NCBI RefSeq assembly: GCF_000716335.1
Contig: NZ_KL591002.1
Span: forward strand, 541,020 to 605,019
Direction: 5' to 3'
Source of the DNA: Streptomyces sp. NRRL S-118
GTDB taxonomy: Bacteria > Actinomycetota > Actinomycetes > Streptomycetales > Streptomycetaceae
DNA: 64,000 nucleotides
Positions within the stretch are counted from its first letter, which is position 1. Each line of letters starts with the position of its first letter. Of the stretch, positions 26,182-34,768 are shown piece by piece. The position numbers and the translations under genes were made by a program. The notes beneath the pieces were generated by a model. The model saw only the letters and a list, made by a program, of their open reading frames with translations. It was not told the origin of the DNA and did not search any database.

Positions 26182-29046
26182 CTACGCCGGGACGATGTTC
26201 ACCAGCTTCGGCGCCCGCGCGATCACCTTGCGGATGCCCGCACCGCCCAGGGCCGCCACCACGGCCGGGTCGGCCAGGGCCAGCGCCTCCAGCTCGGCGT
26301 CGGTGATCGAGGGAGCGACCTCCAGGCGGGCCTTGACCTTGCCCTTGATCTGGACCACACAGGTCACGGTCTCGTCGACGACGTACGCCGGGTCGGCGAC
26401 CGGGAAGTCCTGGTGCACCACGGAGTCGGTGTGGCCCAGCCGGTGCCACAGCTCCTCGGCGATGTGCGGCGCCAGCGGCGCGATCAGCAGCACCAGCCGC
26501 TCGGCGACGGACCGCGACACCGGGCCGGCCGACTTGGTCAGGTGGTTGTTCAGCTCGGTGACCTTGGCGATCGCCGTGTTGAACCGCATCGCGGCCATGT
26601 CCTGGGACACGCCGTCGATGGCCTTGTGCAGGGCGCGCAGCGTGTCCTCGTCGGGCTCGCCGTCCACGACGGTGACCTCACCGGTCGCCTCGTCCACGAT
26701 GTTGCGCCACAGCCGCTGCAGCAGCCGGTACTGGCCCACGACCGCTCGGGTGTCCCACGGGCGCGAGACGTCCAGCGGGCCCATGGCCATCTCGTACAGG
26801 CGCAGCGTGTCGGCACCGTACTCGGCGCAGATCTCGTCCGGGGTGACGGCGTTCTTCAGGGACTTGCCCATCTTGCCCAGGACGCGGCTGACCTTCTCGT
26901 CCTGGTACCAGAACGCGCCGTCGCGCTCCTCGACCTCGGCGGCCGGCACGGCGATGCCGCGCGCGTCGCGGTAGACGAAGGCCTGGATCATGCCCTGGTT
27001 GTACAGCTTGTGGAAGGGCTCCGCGGAGGAGACGTGGCCCAGGTCGTACAGCACCTTGGACCAGAAGCGGGCGTACAGCAGGTGCAGGACGGCGTGCTCG
27101 GCGCCGCCCACGTACAGGTCGACGCCGCCGTGCGGCTGCCCCTCGCGCGGGCCCATCCAGTACCGCTCGGTCTCGGGGTCGACCAGCCGCTCGCTGTTGT
27201 GCGGGTCCAGGTAACGCAGCTCGTACCAGCAGGAACCGGCCCAGTTGGGCATGGTGTTGGTCTCACGCCGGTACTTCTTCGGCCCGTCGCCCAGGTCCAG
27301 GGTGACGTTGACCCAGTCCTCGTTCCGCGACAGCGGCGTCTCGGGCTGGGTGTCGGCGTCCTCCGGGTCGAAGGTGCGCGGCGAGTAGTCCTCGACCTCG
27401 GGCAGCTCCAGCGGCAGCATCGACTCGGGCAGGGCGTGCGCGACGCCGTCCTCGTCGTAGACGATCGGGAAGGGCTCGCCCCAGTACCGCTGTCGGCTGA
27501 ACAGCCAGTCGCGCAGCCGGAAGTTGACGGTGCCCGCGCCGATGCCGCGGGCCTGCAGCCACTCGGTGATCCTGGCCTTCGCCTCGACGACGCCCAGCCC
27601 GTCCAGCGAGATGTCGTCGTTGGACGAGTTGACGATCGCGGCCTCGTACGAGTCGAAGGCGTCGTCCCAGGCCGACGGGTCGGTGCCGCGGTCGTCGGAG
27701 GGCTGGACGACACAGCGCATCGGCAGGTCGAAGGCGCGGGCGAAGGCGAAGTCACGGCTGTCGTGCGCCGGGACGGCCATGATCGCGCCGGTGCCGTAGC
27801 CCATCAGGACGTAGTCGGCGATGAAGACGGGGATCCGCTCGCCGCTGACCGGATTGGTGGCGTACGCACCGGTGAAGACGCCGGTCTTCTCCTTCGCCTC
27901 GGCCTGCCGCTCGACGTCGGACTTCGAAGCGGCCTGCTTGCGGTAGGCGTCGACGGCCAGGGCCGGGGTGGCGTGCCCGCCGGTCCACAGCGCGTGGGTG
28001 CCCTCCGGCCACGCCTCCGGGACGATCCTGCCGACCAGGTCGTGCTCGGGCGCCAGCACCATGTAGGTCGCGCCGAACAGGGTGTCCTGGCGGGTGGTGA
28101 AGACGGTGATGGCTTCCTCGCCGACGGCGAAGTCCACGCGGGCGCCTTCGGAGCGCCCGATCCAGTTGCGCTGCTGCAGCTTGATGGCCTCGGGCCAGTC
28201 CAGCGCGTCCAGGTCGTCCAGCAGCCGGTCGGCGTAGGCGGTGATGCGCATGTTCCACTGGCGCAGCTTCGCCTTGAAGACGGGGTAGTTGCCGCGCTCG
28301 GAGCGTCCGTCGGCCGTGACCTCCTCGTTGGCCAGGACGGTGCCCAGCCCGGGGCACCAGTTGACCGGCGCGTCCGAGGCGTACGCCAGCCGGTACCCGC
28401 CCAGGACGTCGGCGCGCTCGGTGGCGCTCAGCTCGCTCCAGGAGCGGCCGCCGGGCACCTCGCGCTCACCGGACTCGAAGGCGGCGACCAGCTCGGCGAT
28501 GGGCCGGGCCTTCTTCGCCTCCTGGTCGTACCAGGAGTTGAAGATCTGCAGGAAGATCCACTGGGTCCACTTGTAGTAGTCCGGGTCGATCGTGGCGAAC
28601 GACCGGCGCTTGTCGTGGCCCAGGCCCAGCCGGCGCAGCTGGACCTTCATGTTCTCGATGTTCGCCTCGGTCGACACGCGCGGGTGCGTGCCGGTCTGCA
28701 CGGCGTACTGCTCGGCCGGCAGGCCGAACGCGTCGAAGCCCAGCGTGTGCAGGACGTTGTGCCCGGTCATGCGCTGGTGGCGGGCGAAGACGTCGGTGGC
28801 GATGTAGCCCAGGGGGTGGCCGACATGCAGGCCCGCACCCGACGGGTACGGGAACATGTCCATGATGAACTTCTTGGGGCGGGCGACGACGGCCGGATCA
28901 CCGGCCAGGTCCCCCTTCGGGTTCGGCGCCTCGTAGGTGCCCTCCGCGTCCCAGAAGTCCTGCCAGCGTGCCTCGATGTCGGCGGCCATGGCCGCCGTGT
29001 AACGATGCGGGGCTGCTGCCTCGGCAGCAGAAGTCGTCTCGCTCAT
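26182..29046 (-). CDS. leuS: Leucyl-tRNA synthetase
   Basis: Class I aminoacyl-tRNA synthetase (954 aa) that charges tRNA-Leu. The HIGH-type signature is [12 protein letters not shown], the KMSKS-type loop is [10 protein letters not shown], and the CP1 editing domain carries [22 protein letters not shown] 29046 has AAGGATC directly upstream and follows a 5' leader with leader peptide, hairpins and terminator, so expression is probably attenuated in response to charged tRNA-Leu. It is longer than the E. coli enzyme (860 aa) through insertions typical of actinobacteria. Confidence 0.97.
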   Translation of the reverse strand: MSETTSAAEAAAPHRYTAAMAADIEARWQDFWDAEGTYEAPNPKGDLAGDPAVVARPKKFIMDMFPYPSGAGLHVGHPLGYIATDVFARHQRMTGHNVLHTLGFDAFGLPAEQYAVQTGTHPRVSTEANIENMKVQLRRLGLGHDKRRSFATIDPDYYKWTQWIFLQIFNSWYDQEAKKARPIAELVAAFESGEREVPGGRSWSELSATERADVLGGYRLAYASDAPVNWCPGLGTVLANEEVTADGRSERGNYPVFKAKLRQWNMRITAYADRLLDDLDALDWPEAIKLQQRNWIGRSEGARVDFAVGEEAITVFTTRQDTLFGATYMVLAPEHDLVGRIVPEAWPEGTHALWTGGHATPALAVDAYRKQAASKSDVERQAEAKEKTGVFTGAYATNPVSGERIPVFIADYVLMGYGTGAIMAVPAHDSRDFAFARAFDLPMRCVVQPSDDRGTDPSAWDDAFDSYEAAIVNSSNDDISLDGLGVVEAKARITEWLQARGIGAGTVNFRLRDWLFSRQRYWGEPFPIVYDEDGVAHALPESMLPLELPEVEDYSPRTFDPEDADTQPETPLSRNEDWVNVTLDLGDGPKKYRRETNTMPNWAGSCWYELRYLDPHNSERLVDPETERYWMGPREGQPHGGVDLYVGGAEHAVLHLLYARFWSKVLYDLGHVSSAEPFHKLYNQGMIQAFVYRDARGIAVPAAEVEERDGAFWYQDEKVSRVLGKMGKSLKNAVTPDEICAEYGADTLRLYEMAMGPLDVSRPWDTRAVVGQYRLLQRLWRNIVDEATGEVTVVDGEPDEDTLRALHKAIDGVSQDMAAMRFNTAIAKVTELNNHLTKSAGPVSRSVAERLVLLIAPLAPHIAEELWHRLGHTDSVVHQDFPVADPAYVVDETVTCVVQIKGKVKARLEVAPSITDAELEALALADPAVVAALGGAGIRKVIARAPKLVNIVPA

Positions 29047-29085
29047 GATCCTTAAGGCTCCATCGATCGTCTCTGCCACGAAATG

Positions 29086-29110
29086 AAAAATCCCCTCGCA
29101 CAGGAGGGGA
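29086..29110 (-). terminator. Intrinsic terminator in the leuS leader (attenuator)
   Basis: On the minus strand TCCCCTC-CTGTGC-GAGGGGA is followed at once by TTTTT (29090-29086). This is a canonical stem, 6-nt loop and U-tract. It lies between the leader peptide and leuS, where termination would keep leuS off. A true U-tract is rare in this genome, which supports regulatory use. Confidence 0.85.
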
Positions 29111-29111
29111 C

Positions 29112-29163
29112 GCCGCGCCGAATCCGACCGGATCTTTCATCCGTCGGAACTGATCAGCGCGGC
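29112..29163 (-). promoter_or_regulatory. Alternative RNA pairings of the leuS attenuator
   Basis: Two structures are possible upstream of the terminator. One is a local hairpin at 29124-29147 (CCGAC and GGAT pairing with ATCC and GTCGG, 5-nt loop). The other is a long-range helix between 29157-29163, inside the last leader codons, and 29112-29118, next to the terminator arm (GCCGCGC/GCGCGGC). A ribosome stalled at the Leu codons would change which forms. The pairings are seen; the switching mechanism is inferred. Confidence 0.55.
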
Positions 29164-29192
29164 TCGCTAAGCAGAAGGCGTACGGCACGCAT
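29154..29192 (-). CDS. Leucine-rich leader peptide of leuS
   Basis: A 12-codon reading frame encoding MRAVRLLLSEPR, with three consecutive leucine codons (CTT CTG CTT, two of them CTT, rare at this GC content). It ends 44 nt upstream of the attenuator terminator. There is no Shine-Dalgarno sequence, but TACCCT lies 6 nt before the ATG, fitting a leaderless transcript. This is the layout of ribosome-mediated attenuation: slow decoding of Leu when charged tRNA-Leu is short would favour read-through into leuS. Confidence 0.75.
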   Translation of the reverse strand: MRAVRLLLSEPR

Positions 29193-29198
29193 GGCGCC

Positions 29199-29204
29199 AG
29201 GGTA
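29199..29204 (-). promoter_or_regulatory. Probable -10 box of the leuS leader promoter
   Basis: TACCCT (TANNNT) lies exactly 6 nt before the leader-peptide ATG, placing the transcription start at or near the A of ATG. The -35 region is weak. The same hexamer and spacing recur at 41237 and 41914. Confidence 0.5.
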
Positions 29205-29462
29205 CCGCAGGGCCCGGACGAGCCGCATCGAGGTTCCGCCGACCGGGCAGCGGCGACGCCCGGCCCGCTCCGGCGCCGCGGGCCGCGCCCCGGCCACCGG
29301 AGCCCCCCGCGGTTACCCCGCGTATCGCCCTTATCCAGGGCAACCCCAGAGTCAGTTGCCGAGGTTCCGAGCCATAAAGGCTCAAATCTCGTACTGGTTG
29401 GTATGCGTCGACTTAGCATGCGGCCACGGGACCTCTTTTCCGCACCACTGGAGTCGCCCCCC

Positions 29463-31082
29463 ATGAACCCTCATCGCAAGAACCGCTCATCGCCCGCTCC
29501 GAAGGGCGGCATGAGCCGGCCGGTGCAGGGCGGGTTGTCCGTGGCAGCTGTGGTGCTCATACCCCTGCTCGCGGTCGGCGGCAGCGACAGCTTCCGCGCC
29601 GCCCTGGACTTCACCACGGGCGTCCTGTCCCTGGTGTCCCTGACCGCCTCCGTCGCCTGGGGTCTGATCGCCACCGACCGGCTGCTCCTGTCCGTCCGCC
29701 ACCGGCTGCTCGCCCAGGCCATCCACCGGACCACGGCGGTGGCCTCCCTGGGCTTCCTGCTCCTGCACGCCACGGTCAAGGTCTCCCTCGACCACACGGA
29801 ACTCATCGGGGCCCTCATCCCCTTCGGGCTCGGCCTCACCGGCTCCTCCGGGCTCATCGGCTTCGGGTCCCTCGCGGGCCTGCTGATGGTGATCGCCGCG
29901 TCCACGGGCGCCGCGCGCAGCGCCCTCGCGGGGCGCGGCAACATCGCGGCCCGCTGGCGACCACTGCACATGCTGGCCTACCCGGCCTGGTGCGCGGCGC
30001 TCGTCCACGGCCTGTACGCCGGCCGCCCGGCGGCCACCTGGGTCGTCGTCATGTACAGCCTCGCGCTCACCGGTGTGGCCGCCGCCGTGTCCGTACGGAT
30101 GCTCCCGCGCCCCGTCCAGGACCGCCTGGCGGGACGGCTGCTGGCGCTGCTGGGGCCGGGCACCACGCAGTCGGAGCGCGAACGGTCCCGGCGCGACCTG
30201 TCGGTGTCGCCGCTGCCCGGGGCCGGGGACGTCCCGGCGCCCCCGCCGTACGAGCAGCGGATCGAACGGGAACCGGCCGAGCCCGTCATGCGGCCCGTTC
30301 CCACCGACTCGCTCCTCGCCGGCCCCTCGGCCGCCCAGCGTTCCTTCGGCTCCCCCGATACCGGGGAACCCCTCTTCGGCCGTCCGGATCCCACGGAGTC
30401 CTTGTGGGGCCGTCCCGATCCCCCGGCACCCTCGTTCGGCGACCCCGCCCCCTCCGGGCGGGGTTTCGGCGGTGGTGATCCGGAGCGGTCGCTGGGTCTG
30501 ACGGCCTCGGCCTCCGCCGAGCCCTCCTTCGGTACCCCGGCGTCCGGCGAGTCCCCGTTCGACGGCGGCCCGGCCTCGCCGGATCCGCTCTTCGGCGGTA
30601 CGGGCACCTCCGAGCCGCTCTTCGGCGGCGACGGAACCTCCGACCCGCTGTTCAGCAGCCCCGGAACCTCCGAAGCGCTCTTCGGCAGTACGGCCCCGGG
30701 GGAGCAGGCGTTCGGTCGGCCGCGCGAGCAGCCCCCGAGCCCCTTCGACACCTCTTCCCCGTACGACCCGCCCGCCGCGCCCCGCTCCGCGGCGGGCGCC
30801 GGGCTGTCCGCCGGGTACCGTGCGGTGTCCCGCGGCAACGCGAGCGTCCCCACCCAGGAGATACCGCTCGCCGAGCGCATCCCCATGACCGAGGAGCTGC
30901 CCGTCGTCACGGACGACGGGCCCGCGACCCGGCCGGGCTACTGGCCCACTCCCTCCCCTCCGCCGCCCGCCCAGTCCCCCACGCCTCCCTCGTACAACAG
31001 CCCCACCGATCCCACCGCCGGCCCCTTCCAGTACCCGCCGGCCGGTGAACCGTGGACCGCACCCGCAGGAGACCGCCCGTGA
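29463..31082 (+). CDS. Putative bis-heme membrane cytochrome with F/G-rich tail
   Basis: Membrane protein (539 aa) resembling the ferric-reductase-like/cytochrome b family. About six hydrophobic helices span residues 25-215. Four histidines are spaced like bis-heme ligands: H88-x13-H102 and H169-x12-H182 on separate helices (HRTTAVASLGFLLLH, HMLAYPAWCAALVH). From about 230 on the protein is a Pro/Ser/Gly-rich, probably disordered tail with repeated EPLFG/DPLFG/SFG units. Its stop overlaps the start of the NuoF-like gene by 4 bp (GTGA), so the two products probably form one electron-transfer unit. Heme binding is inferred from spacing only. Confidence 0.7.
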   Translation: MNPHRKNRSSPAPKGGMSRPVQGGLSVAAVVLIPLLAVGGSDSFRAALDFTTGVLSLVSLTASVAWGLIATDRLLLSVRHRLLAQAIHRTTAVASLGFLLLHATVKVSLDHTELIGALIPFGLGLTGSSGLIGFGSLAGLLMVIAASTGAARSALAGRGNIAARWRPLHMLAYPAWCAALVHGLYAGRPAATWVVVMYSLALTGVAAAVSVRMLPRPVQDRLAGRLLALLGPGTTQSERERSRRDLSVSPLPGAGDVPAPPPYEQRIEREPAEPVMRPVPTDSLLAGPSAAQRSFGSPDTGEPLFGRPDPTESLWGRPDPPAPSFGDPAPSGRGFGGGDPERSLGLTASASAEPSFGTPASGESPFDGGPASPDPLFGGTGTSEPLFGGDGTSDPLFSSPGTSEALFGSTAPGEQAFGRPREQPPSPFDTSSPYDPPAAPRSAAGAGLSAGYRAVSRGNASVPTQEIPLAERIPMTEELPVVTDDGPATRPGYWPTPSPPPPAQSPTPPSYNSPTDPTAGPFQYPPAGEPWTAPAGDRP

Positions 31083-32671
31083 ACGCCCCGCTCCCCGACG
31101 TCCCCGAAGTCCGCGTCGTCGGCCTGCCCCACCTGACCCAGGGCTTCGACCTGGTCGAGCGGCTGGACCTCCAGATGCACCTCAAGGTGCACGGTCCGCT
31201 CGAACCGATACCCGGCGAGCGGCTGGCCCAGCTGGCCGAGGAGATCTCGCTGCGCGGCCGGGGCGGCGCGGGCTTCCCCTTCGGCAAGAAGCTGCGCGCG
31301 GTCGCGAAGGCGGCGATCCGGCGCGGGGTGCGGCCGGTGGTGGTGGTCAACGGCAGCGAGGGCGAGCCCGCCTGCCGCAAGGACACGGTCCTGCTCAACC
31401 GCGCCCCGCACCTCATCCTGGACGGGGCCCTGCTGGCGGCGGAGGCGCTCGGCGCCCGCACCCTGATCGTCGCGGTCACCCGCAACTCCACGGAGGTCTC
31501 CATCCGTGCCGCGCTCGCCGAGCGGGGCCTGTCCGACCGGCGCGGGCAGCAGCTGCGCGCGCGTGTGGTGCGTACTCCGGAGCGGATGGTCTCGGGCGAG
31601 GCGTCGTCCGTGATCCGGGCGGCGGGCGGCGGCCCCGCCATCCCGCCCGGCCGGCGGGAACGGGCCGCCGAGTCTGGTGTGGGCGGTGCGCCGACGCTGC
31701 TGTCGAACGCGGAGACGTTCGCGCAGCTTGCCGTCGCCGGCCGGATCGGCGCCCGCCGGTACGGCCAGCAGGGCCTGGACGGCGAGCCGGGCACGGTGAT
31801 GCTGACGATCTCCGGGCAGGTCGCGCGTCCCATGGTGGTGGAGGTCCCCACCGGCGTGCCCATGCGGTACGTGCTGCAGCTGGCCGGTGCGCCGCCGGTC
31901 CCCCAGGGCGTGCTGACCGGCGGGTACCACGGCGACTGGATCGACGCGATGGCCGTCGACAACTGCGTGATCTCGCGGCAGTCCATGGCGGCCGTCGGCG
32001 GCGCCCTGGGCGCGGGGGCGATCCTGCCGATCGGACCGGACACGTGTCCCCTCGGCGAGGCCCAGCGGGTGGCGAACTGGCTCGCGGCCGAGACGGCCGG
32101 TCAGTGCGGCCCCTGCCGCCTGGGCCTGCCGGCCGCGGCGGGGGGCCTGTCGGATGTGCTGAACGGGGGCGGTCCCGCCGCGCTGGAGGCACTGCGCGAG
32201 GTGACCCAGGCGGTGAAGGGCCGGGGCGTGTGCAAGCACCCGGACGGCTCGGCGCGCTTCTTCAGCTCCACGCTCTCCGCGTTCACCGACGATCTCGCCG
32301 CGCACGTCCTGCACGGCGGCTGCGGGCGCCCGACCGTCGGGGTGCTGCCGCTGCCCGAGCCGGGCTACCAGGAGGTCGTGGAGTCCATCCCGAGCGGCGA
32401 GAAGCTGGCCGTGGACTGGACCCTGTGCAAGGGCCACGGGCTGTGCGCGGACATCGTGCCGGAGCTGATCCGGATGGGCCGGGACGGCTACCCGGTGCTC
32501 GCGGACGCGTCGGTGCCGGTGCACCTGAGCACGCGGGCGCAGCTGGCGGTACGCCGCTGTCCCGAGCTGGCGCTGCGGCTGGAGCGCTCCGAGGAGGACC
32601 GTTCCGGCCGCCAGAGCCGTCCCGCGCTGCCGAGCGCCGCCCGCAAGGCGCTGGGCAGCGGCCGGGGTTGA
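31079..32671 (+). CDS. NuoF-like flavoprotein fused to a 3Fe-4S-type ferredoxin
   Basis: 530 aa. Residues ~40-330 resemble the NADH/FMN-binding NuoF subunit of complex I (FMN loop RGRGGAGFPFGKK at 59-71, NGSEGEPACRKD at 91-102, then a SLBB-like region). The iron-sulfur region has C343 and C346 (GQCGPCR) and C385 (GVCKHPDG); the first Cys of the usual CxxCxxC triplet is Ala here. A C-terminal ferredoxin domain follows (C450-x5-C456 and C494-P, LCKGHGLC and RRCPEL), typical of 3Fe-4S ferredoxins. It is translationally coupled to the membrane cytochrome upstream, and no other nuo genes are near. It probably passes electrons between a soluble donor and that membrane partner. Confidence 0.75.
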   Translation: MNAPLPDVPEVRVVGLPHLTQGFDLVERLDLQMHLKVHGPLEPIPGERLAQLAEEISLRGRGGAGFPFGKKLRAVAKAAIRRGVRPVVVVNGSEGEPACRKDTVLLNRAPHLILDGALLAAEALGARTLIVAVTRNSTEVSIRAALAERGLSDRRGQQLRARVVRTPERMVSGEASSVIRAAGGGPAIPPGRRERAAESGVGGAPTLLSNAETFAQLAVAGRIGARRYGQQGLDGEPGTVMLTISGQVARPMVVEVPTGVPMRYVLQLAGAPPVPQGVLTGGYHGDWIDAMAVDNCVISRQSMAAVGGALGAGAILPIGPDTCPLGEAQRVANWLAAETAGQCGPCRLGLPAAAGGLSDVLNGGGPAALEALREVTQAVKGRGVCKHPDGSARFFSSTLSAFTDDLAAHVLHGGCGRPTVGVLPLPEPGYQEVVESIPSGEKLAVDWTLCKGHGLCADIVPELIRMGRDGYPVLADASVPVHLSTRAQLAVRRCPELALRLERSEEDRSGRQSRPALPSAARKALGSGRG

Positions 32672-32682
32672 CGGGAGACGAA

Positions 32683-32715
32683 GAAGCGGGCCATCCGATC
32701 CGGATGGCCCGCTTC
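32683..32715. terminator. 15-bp hairpin terminator between NuoF-like gene and tRNA-Ala
   Basis: GAAGCGGGCCATCCG (32683-32697) pairs perfectly with CGGATGGCCCGCTTC (32701-32715) around the loop ATC. It sits 12 bp past the plus-strand stop and 11 bp beyond the minus-strand tRNA 3' end, so it serves both. Confidence 0.85.
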
Positions 32716-32725
32716 CTGGGTCCTG

Positions 32726-32798
32726 TGGAGCTAAGGAGAATTGAACTCCTGACCTCCTGCATGCCATGCAGGCGCTCTACCAACTGAGCTATAGCCCC
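32726..32798 (-). tRNA. tRNA-Ala (GGC)
   Basis: A 73-nt cloverleaf: acceptor GGGGCTA/TAGCTCC with discriminator A, D-arm GCTC-AGTTGGTA-GAGC, anticodon stem CCTGC/GCAGG with loop ATGGCAT (anticodon GGC, reads GCC), T-arm AGGAG-TTCAATT-CTCCT. CCA is not encoded. An identical copy lies at 34769-34841. Confidence 0.97.
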
Positions 32799-32932
32799 TT
32801 GCGGTGTGTCGTCCGCTGTGGTCTCCCTTGCGGGTTTCCCTCGCGGCGACACAGAGAACATTACACGGTCCCCCGGGTGGTTCACCAAATCGTTTACGGT
32901 CGGTAGGGCTCTGGCCGGTAGCGTCGCCCCTC

Positions 32933-34165
32933 GTGACCGTGACCCTGAACGTGCGGGCCCGCCTGCGGAGCCTGCCTCTCCCCGCCGCCGCGGCGGCCTG
33001 TCTGCTGTCGTTCGTGGCCTTCTGGATGGCGCAGCGCGCCGCCAACGTCACGATGCTCGACCTCTCCGTCTACCGGGCGGAGGGGGAGACCGTACTGGCG
33101 GGCGGCGACCTGTATGCGATGCGCGCCACATCGGCGAACCTGCCGACGACGTACCCGCCCTTCGCAGCGCTGCTGTTCACCCCGCTGACGCTGCTCGGCG
33201 TCCCGGAGATGCGCACTCTGGCCACCGCGGGGAACCTGCTCCTGCTGCTGGCCCTGGTGCACCTGTCGCTGCGCCTGGTGGGCCGGGACCGGCCGGGTAC
33301 GGCGCTGTGGGCGGCCGCGGTCCTCGTGTGGTGCGAGCCGGTGTGGACGACGCTGCGGTACGGGCAGATCAACCTGCTCATCGCGGTGGCGGTGCTGTGG
33401 GACCTGACCCGGCGGGAGAACAACCGGTGGGCCGGCGTGGGCACGGGTCTGGCGACGGCGGTGAAGCTGACGCCCGGGCTCTTCGTGGTCCTGCTGCTGA
33501 TCGTCGGGGTGGCACGCGCGCGTGCGCACGGCTGGAAGTGGAATCCGTGGCTGCGGCAGGCCACGACGGCCACCGGGGTGTTCGCCGCCGTGACGGTGGC
33601 GTCCGCCGTCATCCTCCCGTACGACTCGCGCCGCTTCTGGACCGAAATGATCTTCGAGACGAGCCGGGTGGGCCGTACGGAGGAGACGGCGAACCAGTCG
33701 CTCAGCGGGGTCCTGGCCCGGCTGATGCACACCACGGACCCCGGGCACTGGTGGCTGGTCACCGCACTTCTGGTGGGCGTCGCGGGGATCGCCGTGGCGG
33801 CACTGGCGGCGCTGCGCGGGGACCGGCCGGTGGCGGTGGTGGCCTGCGCGACGACGGCGCTGCTGGTGAGCCCGATCTCCTGGTCGCACCACTGGGTGTG
33901 GTGCGTGCCGGTGCTGGTGCTTCTGGCCACCCGGGTGCGTGCGGGGTGGACGGTCGCCGTGGGGCTGGTGTTCGCGTCGTTCGCCCTGTGGTGGGTGCCC
34001 CACGCCCCCGCCCCCGTACGGCTCGAACTGCACCAGAACGCCTGGCAGATGCTGCTCTCGGGGCTCTACACCCTGGTCGGGCTGGGGCTCTTGGCGGCTT
34101 TCGCGCTGCGGCTGCGGCTGCGCGGAGAGGTGCGCCTTCCGCGTCAGGCGGTGGCGAAGGAGTAG
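32933..34165 (+). CDS. Glycosyltransferase 87 (DUF2029) family membrane protein
   Basis: Polytopic GT-C fold enzyme (410 aa), of the family that uses polyprenol-phosphate-mannose to add alpha-mannosyl units to lipid or cell-wall glycans outside the membrane. The first external loop carries the catalytic-type Asp in MLDLSVYRAEGETVLAGGDL and the family motif TTYPPFAALLFTPL; VWTTLRYGQINLLI and ATAVKLTPGLFVVLLL follow, with 9-11 membrane helices. GTG 32933 has no clear ribosome binding site but TAGCGT lies 8 nt upstream. The 3' end overlaps the convergent zinc-ribbon gene by 22 bp. Sugar and acceptor unknown. Confidence 0.85.
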   Translation: MTVTLNVRARLRSLPLPAAAAACLLSFVAFWMAQRAANVTMLDLSVYRAEGETVLAGGDLYAMRATSANLPTTYPPFAALLFTPLTLLGVPEMRTLATAGNLLLLLALVHLSLRLVGRDRPGTALWAAAVLVWCEPVWTTLRYGQINLLIAVAVLWDLTRRENNRWAGVGTGLATAVKLTPGLFVVLLLIVGVARARAHGWKWNPWLRQATTATGVFAAVTVASAVILPYDSRRFWTEMIFETSRVGRTEETANQSLSGVLARLMHTTDPGHWWLVTALLVGVAGIAVAALAALRGDRPVAVVACATTALLVSPISWSHHWVWCVPVLVLLATRVRAGWTVAVGLVFASFALWWVPHAPAPVRLELHQNAWQMLLSGLYTLVGLGLLAAFALRLRLRGEVRLPRQAVAKE

Positions 34166-34377
34166 AACCGCTTGAGCGTGCAGTGCTCGTCGAGCAGACG
34201 CCCGTAGATCGGCTCCCCTTCGAGTTCCCGGTAGGTCTCGATGGGGTCGCCTTTTATGATCAGCGCCCGCGCGCACTCCTCGCACCAGTACTGGTACTCG
34301 GGGTTGACCGGGTCCATGTCCCGGACGATCGGCGTACCGCTGCCGCACCAGTCGCACTTCCGCCTGTGTGCACCCAT
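34144..34377 (-). CDS. Small CxxC/CxxC zinc-ribbon protein
   Basis: A 77-aa protein with KCDWCGSG and YWCEECARAL, two CxxC pairs likely binding one zinc, then a charged helix and EHCTLKRFYSF. ATG 34377 is chosen over the adjacent GTG 34380 because GGAG lies 8 nt upstream. It follows another zinc-ribbon gene directly, so the two are co-transcribed. Function unknown; nucleic acid or protein binding are possible. Confidence 0.78.
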   Translation of the reverse strand: MGAHRRKCDWCGSGTPIVRDMDPVNPEYQYWCEECARALIIKGDPIETYRELEGEPIYGRLLDEHCTLKRFYSFATA

Positions 34378-34380
34378 CAC

Positions 34381-34548
34381 TCAGCTCCAGCTGTGGCCGC
34401 AGGATGTGCACACATAGGACACTCCGCCGTTGTCGCCGAGCATCTGTGCCACATGGGAGGAGCCGCACGAGGGGCAACCGAGACCGGTGTCCGCCCGGGA
34501 CGCCGCGGCGAGCCGGGCGGCCGGATCCTCGAAACTGCTGGCGGCCAT
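34381..34548 (-). CDS. Small zinc-ribbon protein
   Basis: A 55-aa protein starting MAASSFEDPAARLAAASRAD, with GCPSCGSSHVAQ and VCTSCGHSW, a TFIIS/RPB9-style zinc ribbon. ATG 34548 has GGGAG 7 nt upstream. The stop abuts the start region of the next small zinc-ribbon gene. Function unknown. Confidence 0.78.
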   Translation of the reverse strand: MAASSFEDPAARLAAASRADTGLGCPSCGSSHVAQMLGDNGGVSYVCTSCGHSWS

Positions 34549-34730
34549 CGCGCACTCCCTCCCGTCCGACCGTCGTCCCCTCCGGCGGTCCGATTCTGCC
34601 ATGGCCTCGCATGAGGGTCAGCGGGTCGGCGAACCAACCCCGTCGACGCGCCCGGACGGCTGGGGAGGAATGTGCCGAAGGTCACGGCGCCGCGGTGCGG
34701 CAGTAACGTCGGGGAGACGGCGTAAACGCA

Positions 34731-34760
34731 GGATCCCGCCCCCTTGCGGGGACGGGATCC
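34731..34760 (-). terminator. Hairpin downstream of second tRNA-Ala
   Basis: GGATCCCG (34731-34738) pairs with CGGGATCC (34753-34760), with an inner run of C pairing with G around TTGC. It starts 9 nt past the tRNA 3' end on the minus strand. Confidence 0.75.
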
Positions 34761-34768
34761 GGTGCTTG

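Noticed and set aside
29195..29225. T-box-like string GGGTACCGCAGGGC on the plus strand upstream of the membrane cytochrome gene
   Set aside because: It resembles part of the T-box core, but lacks the GGTGG sequence, a specifier stem and a following terminator on that strand; the downstream gene is not an amino-acid gene. The region is better explained by the leuS leader on the other strand.
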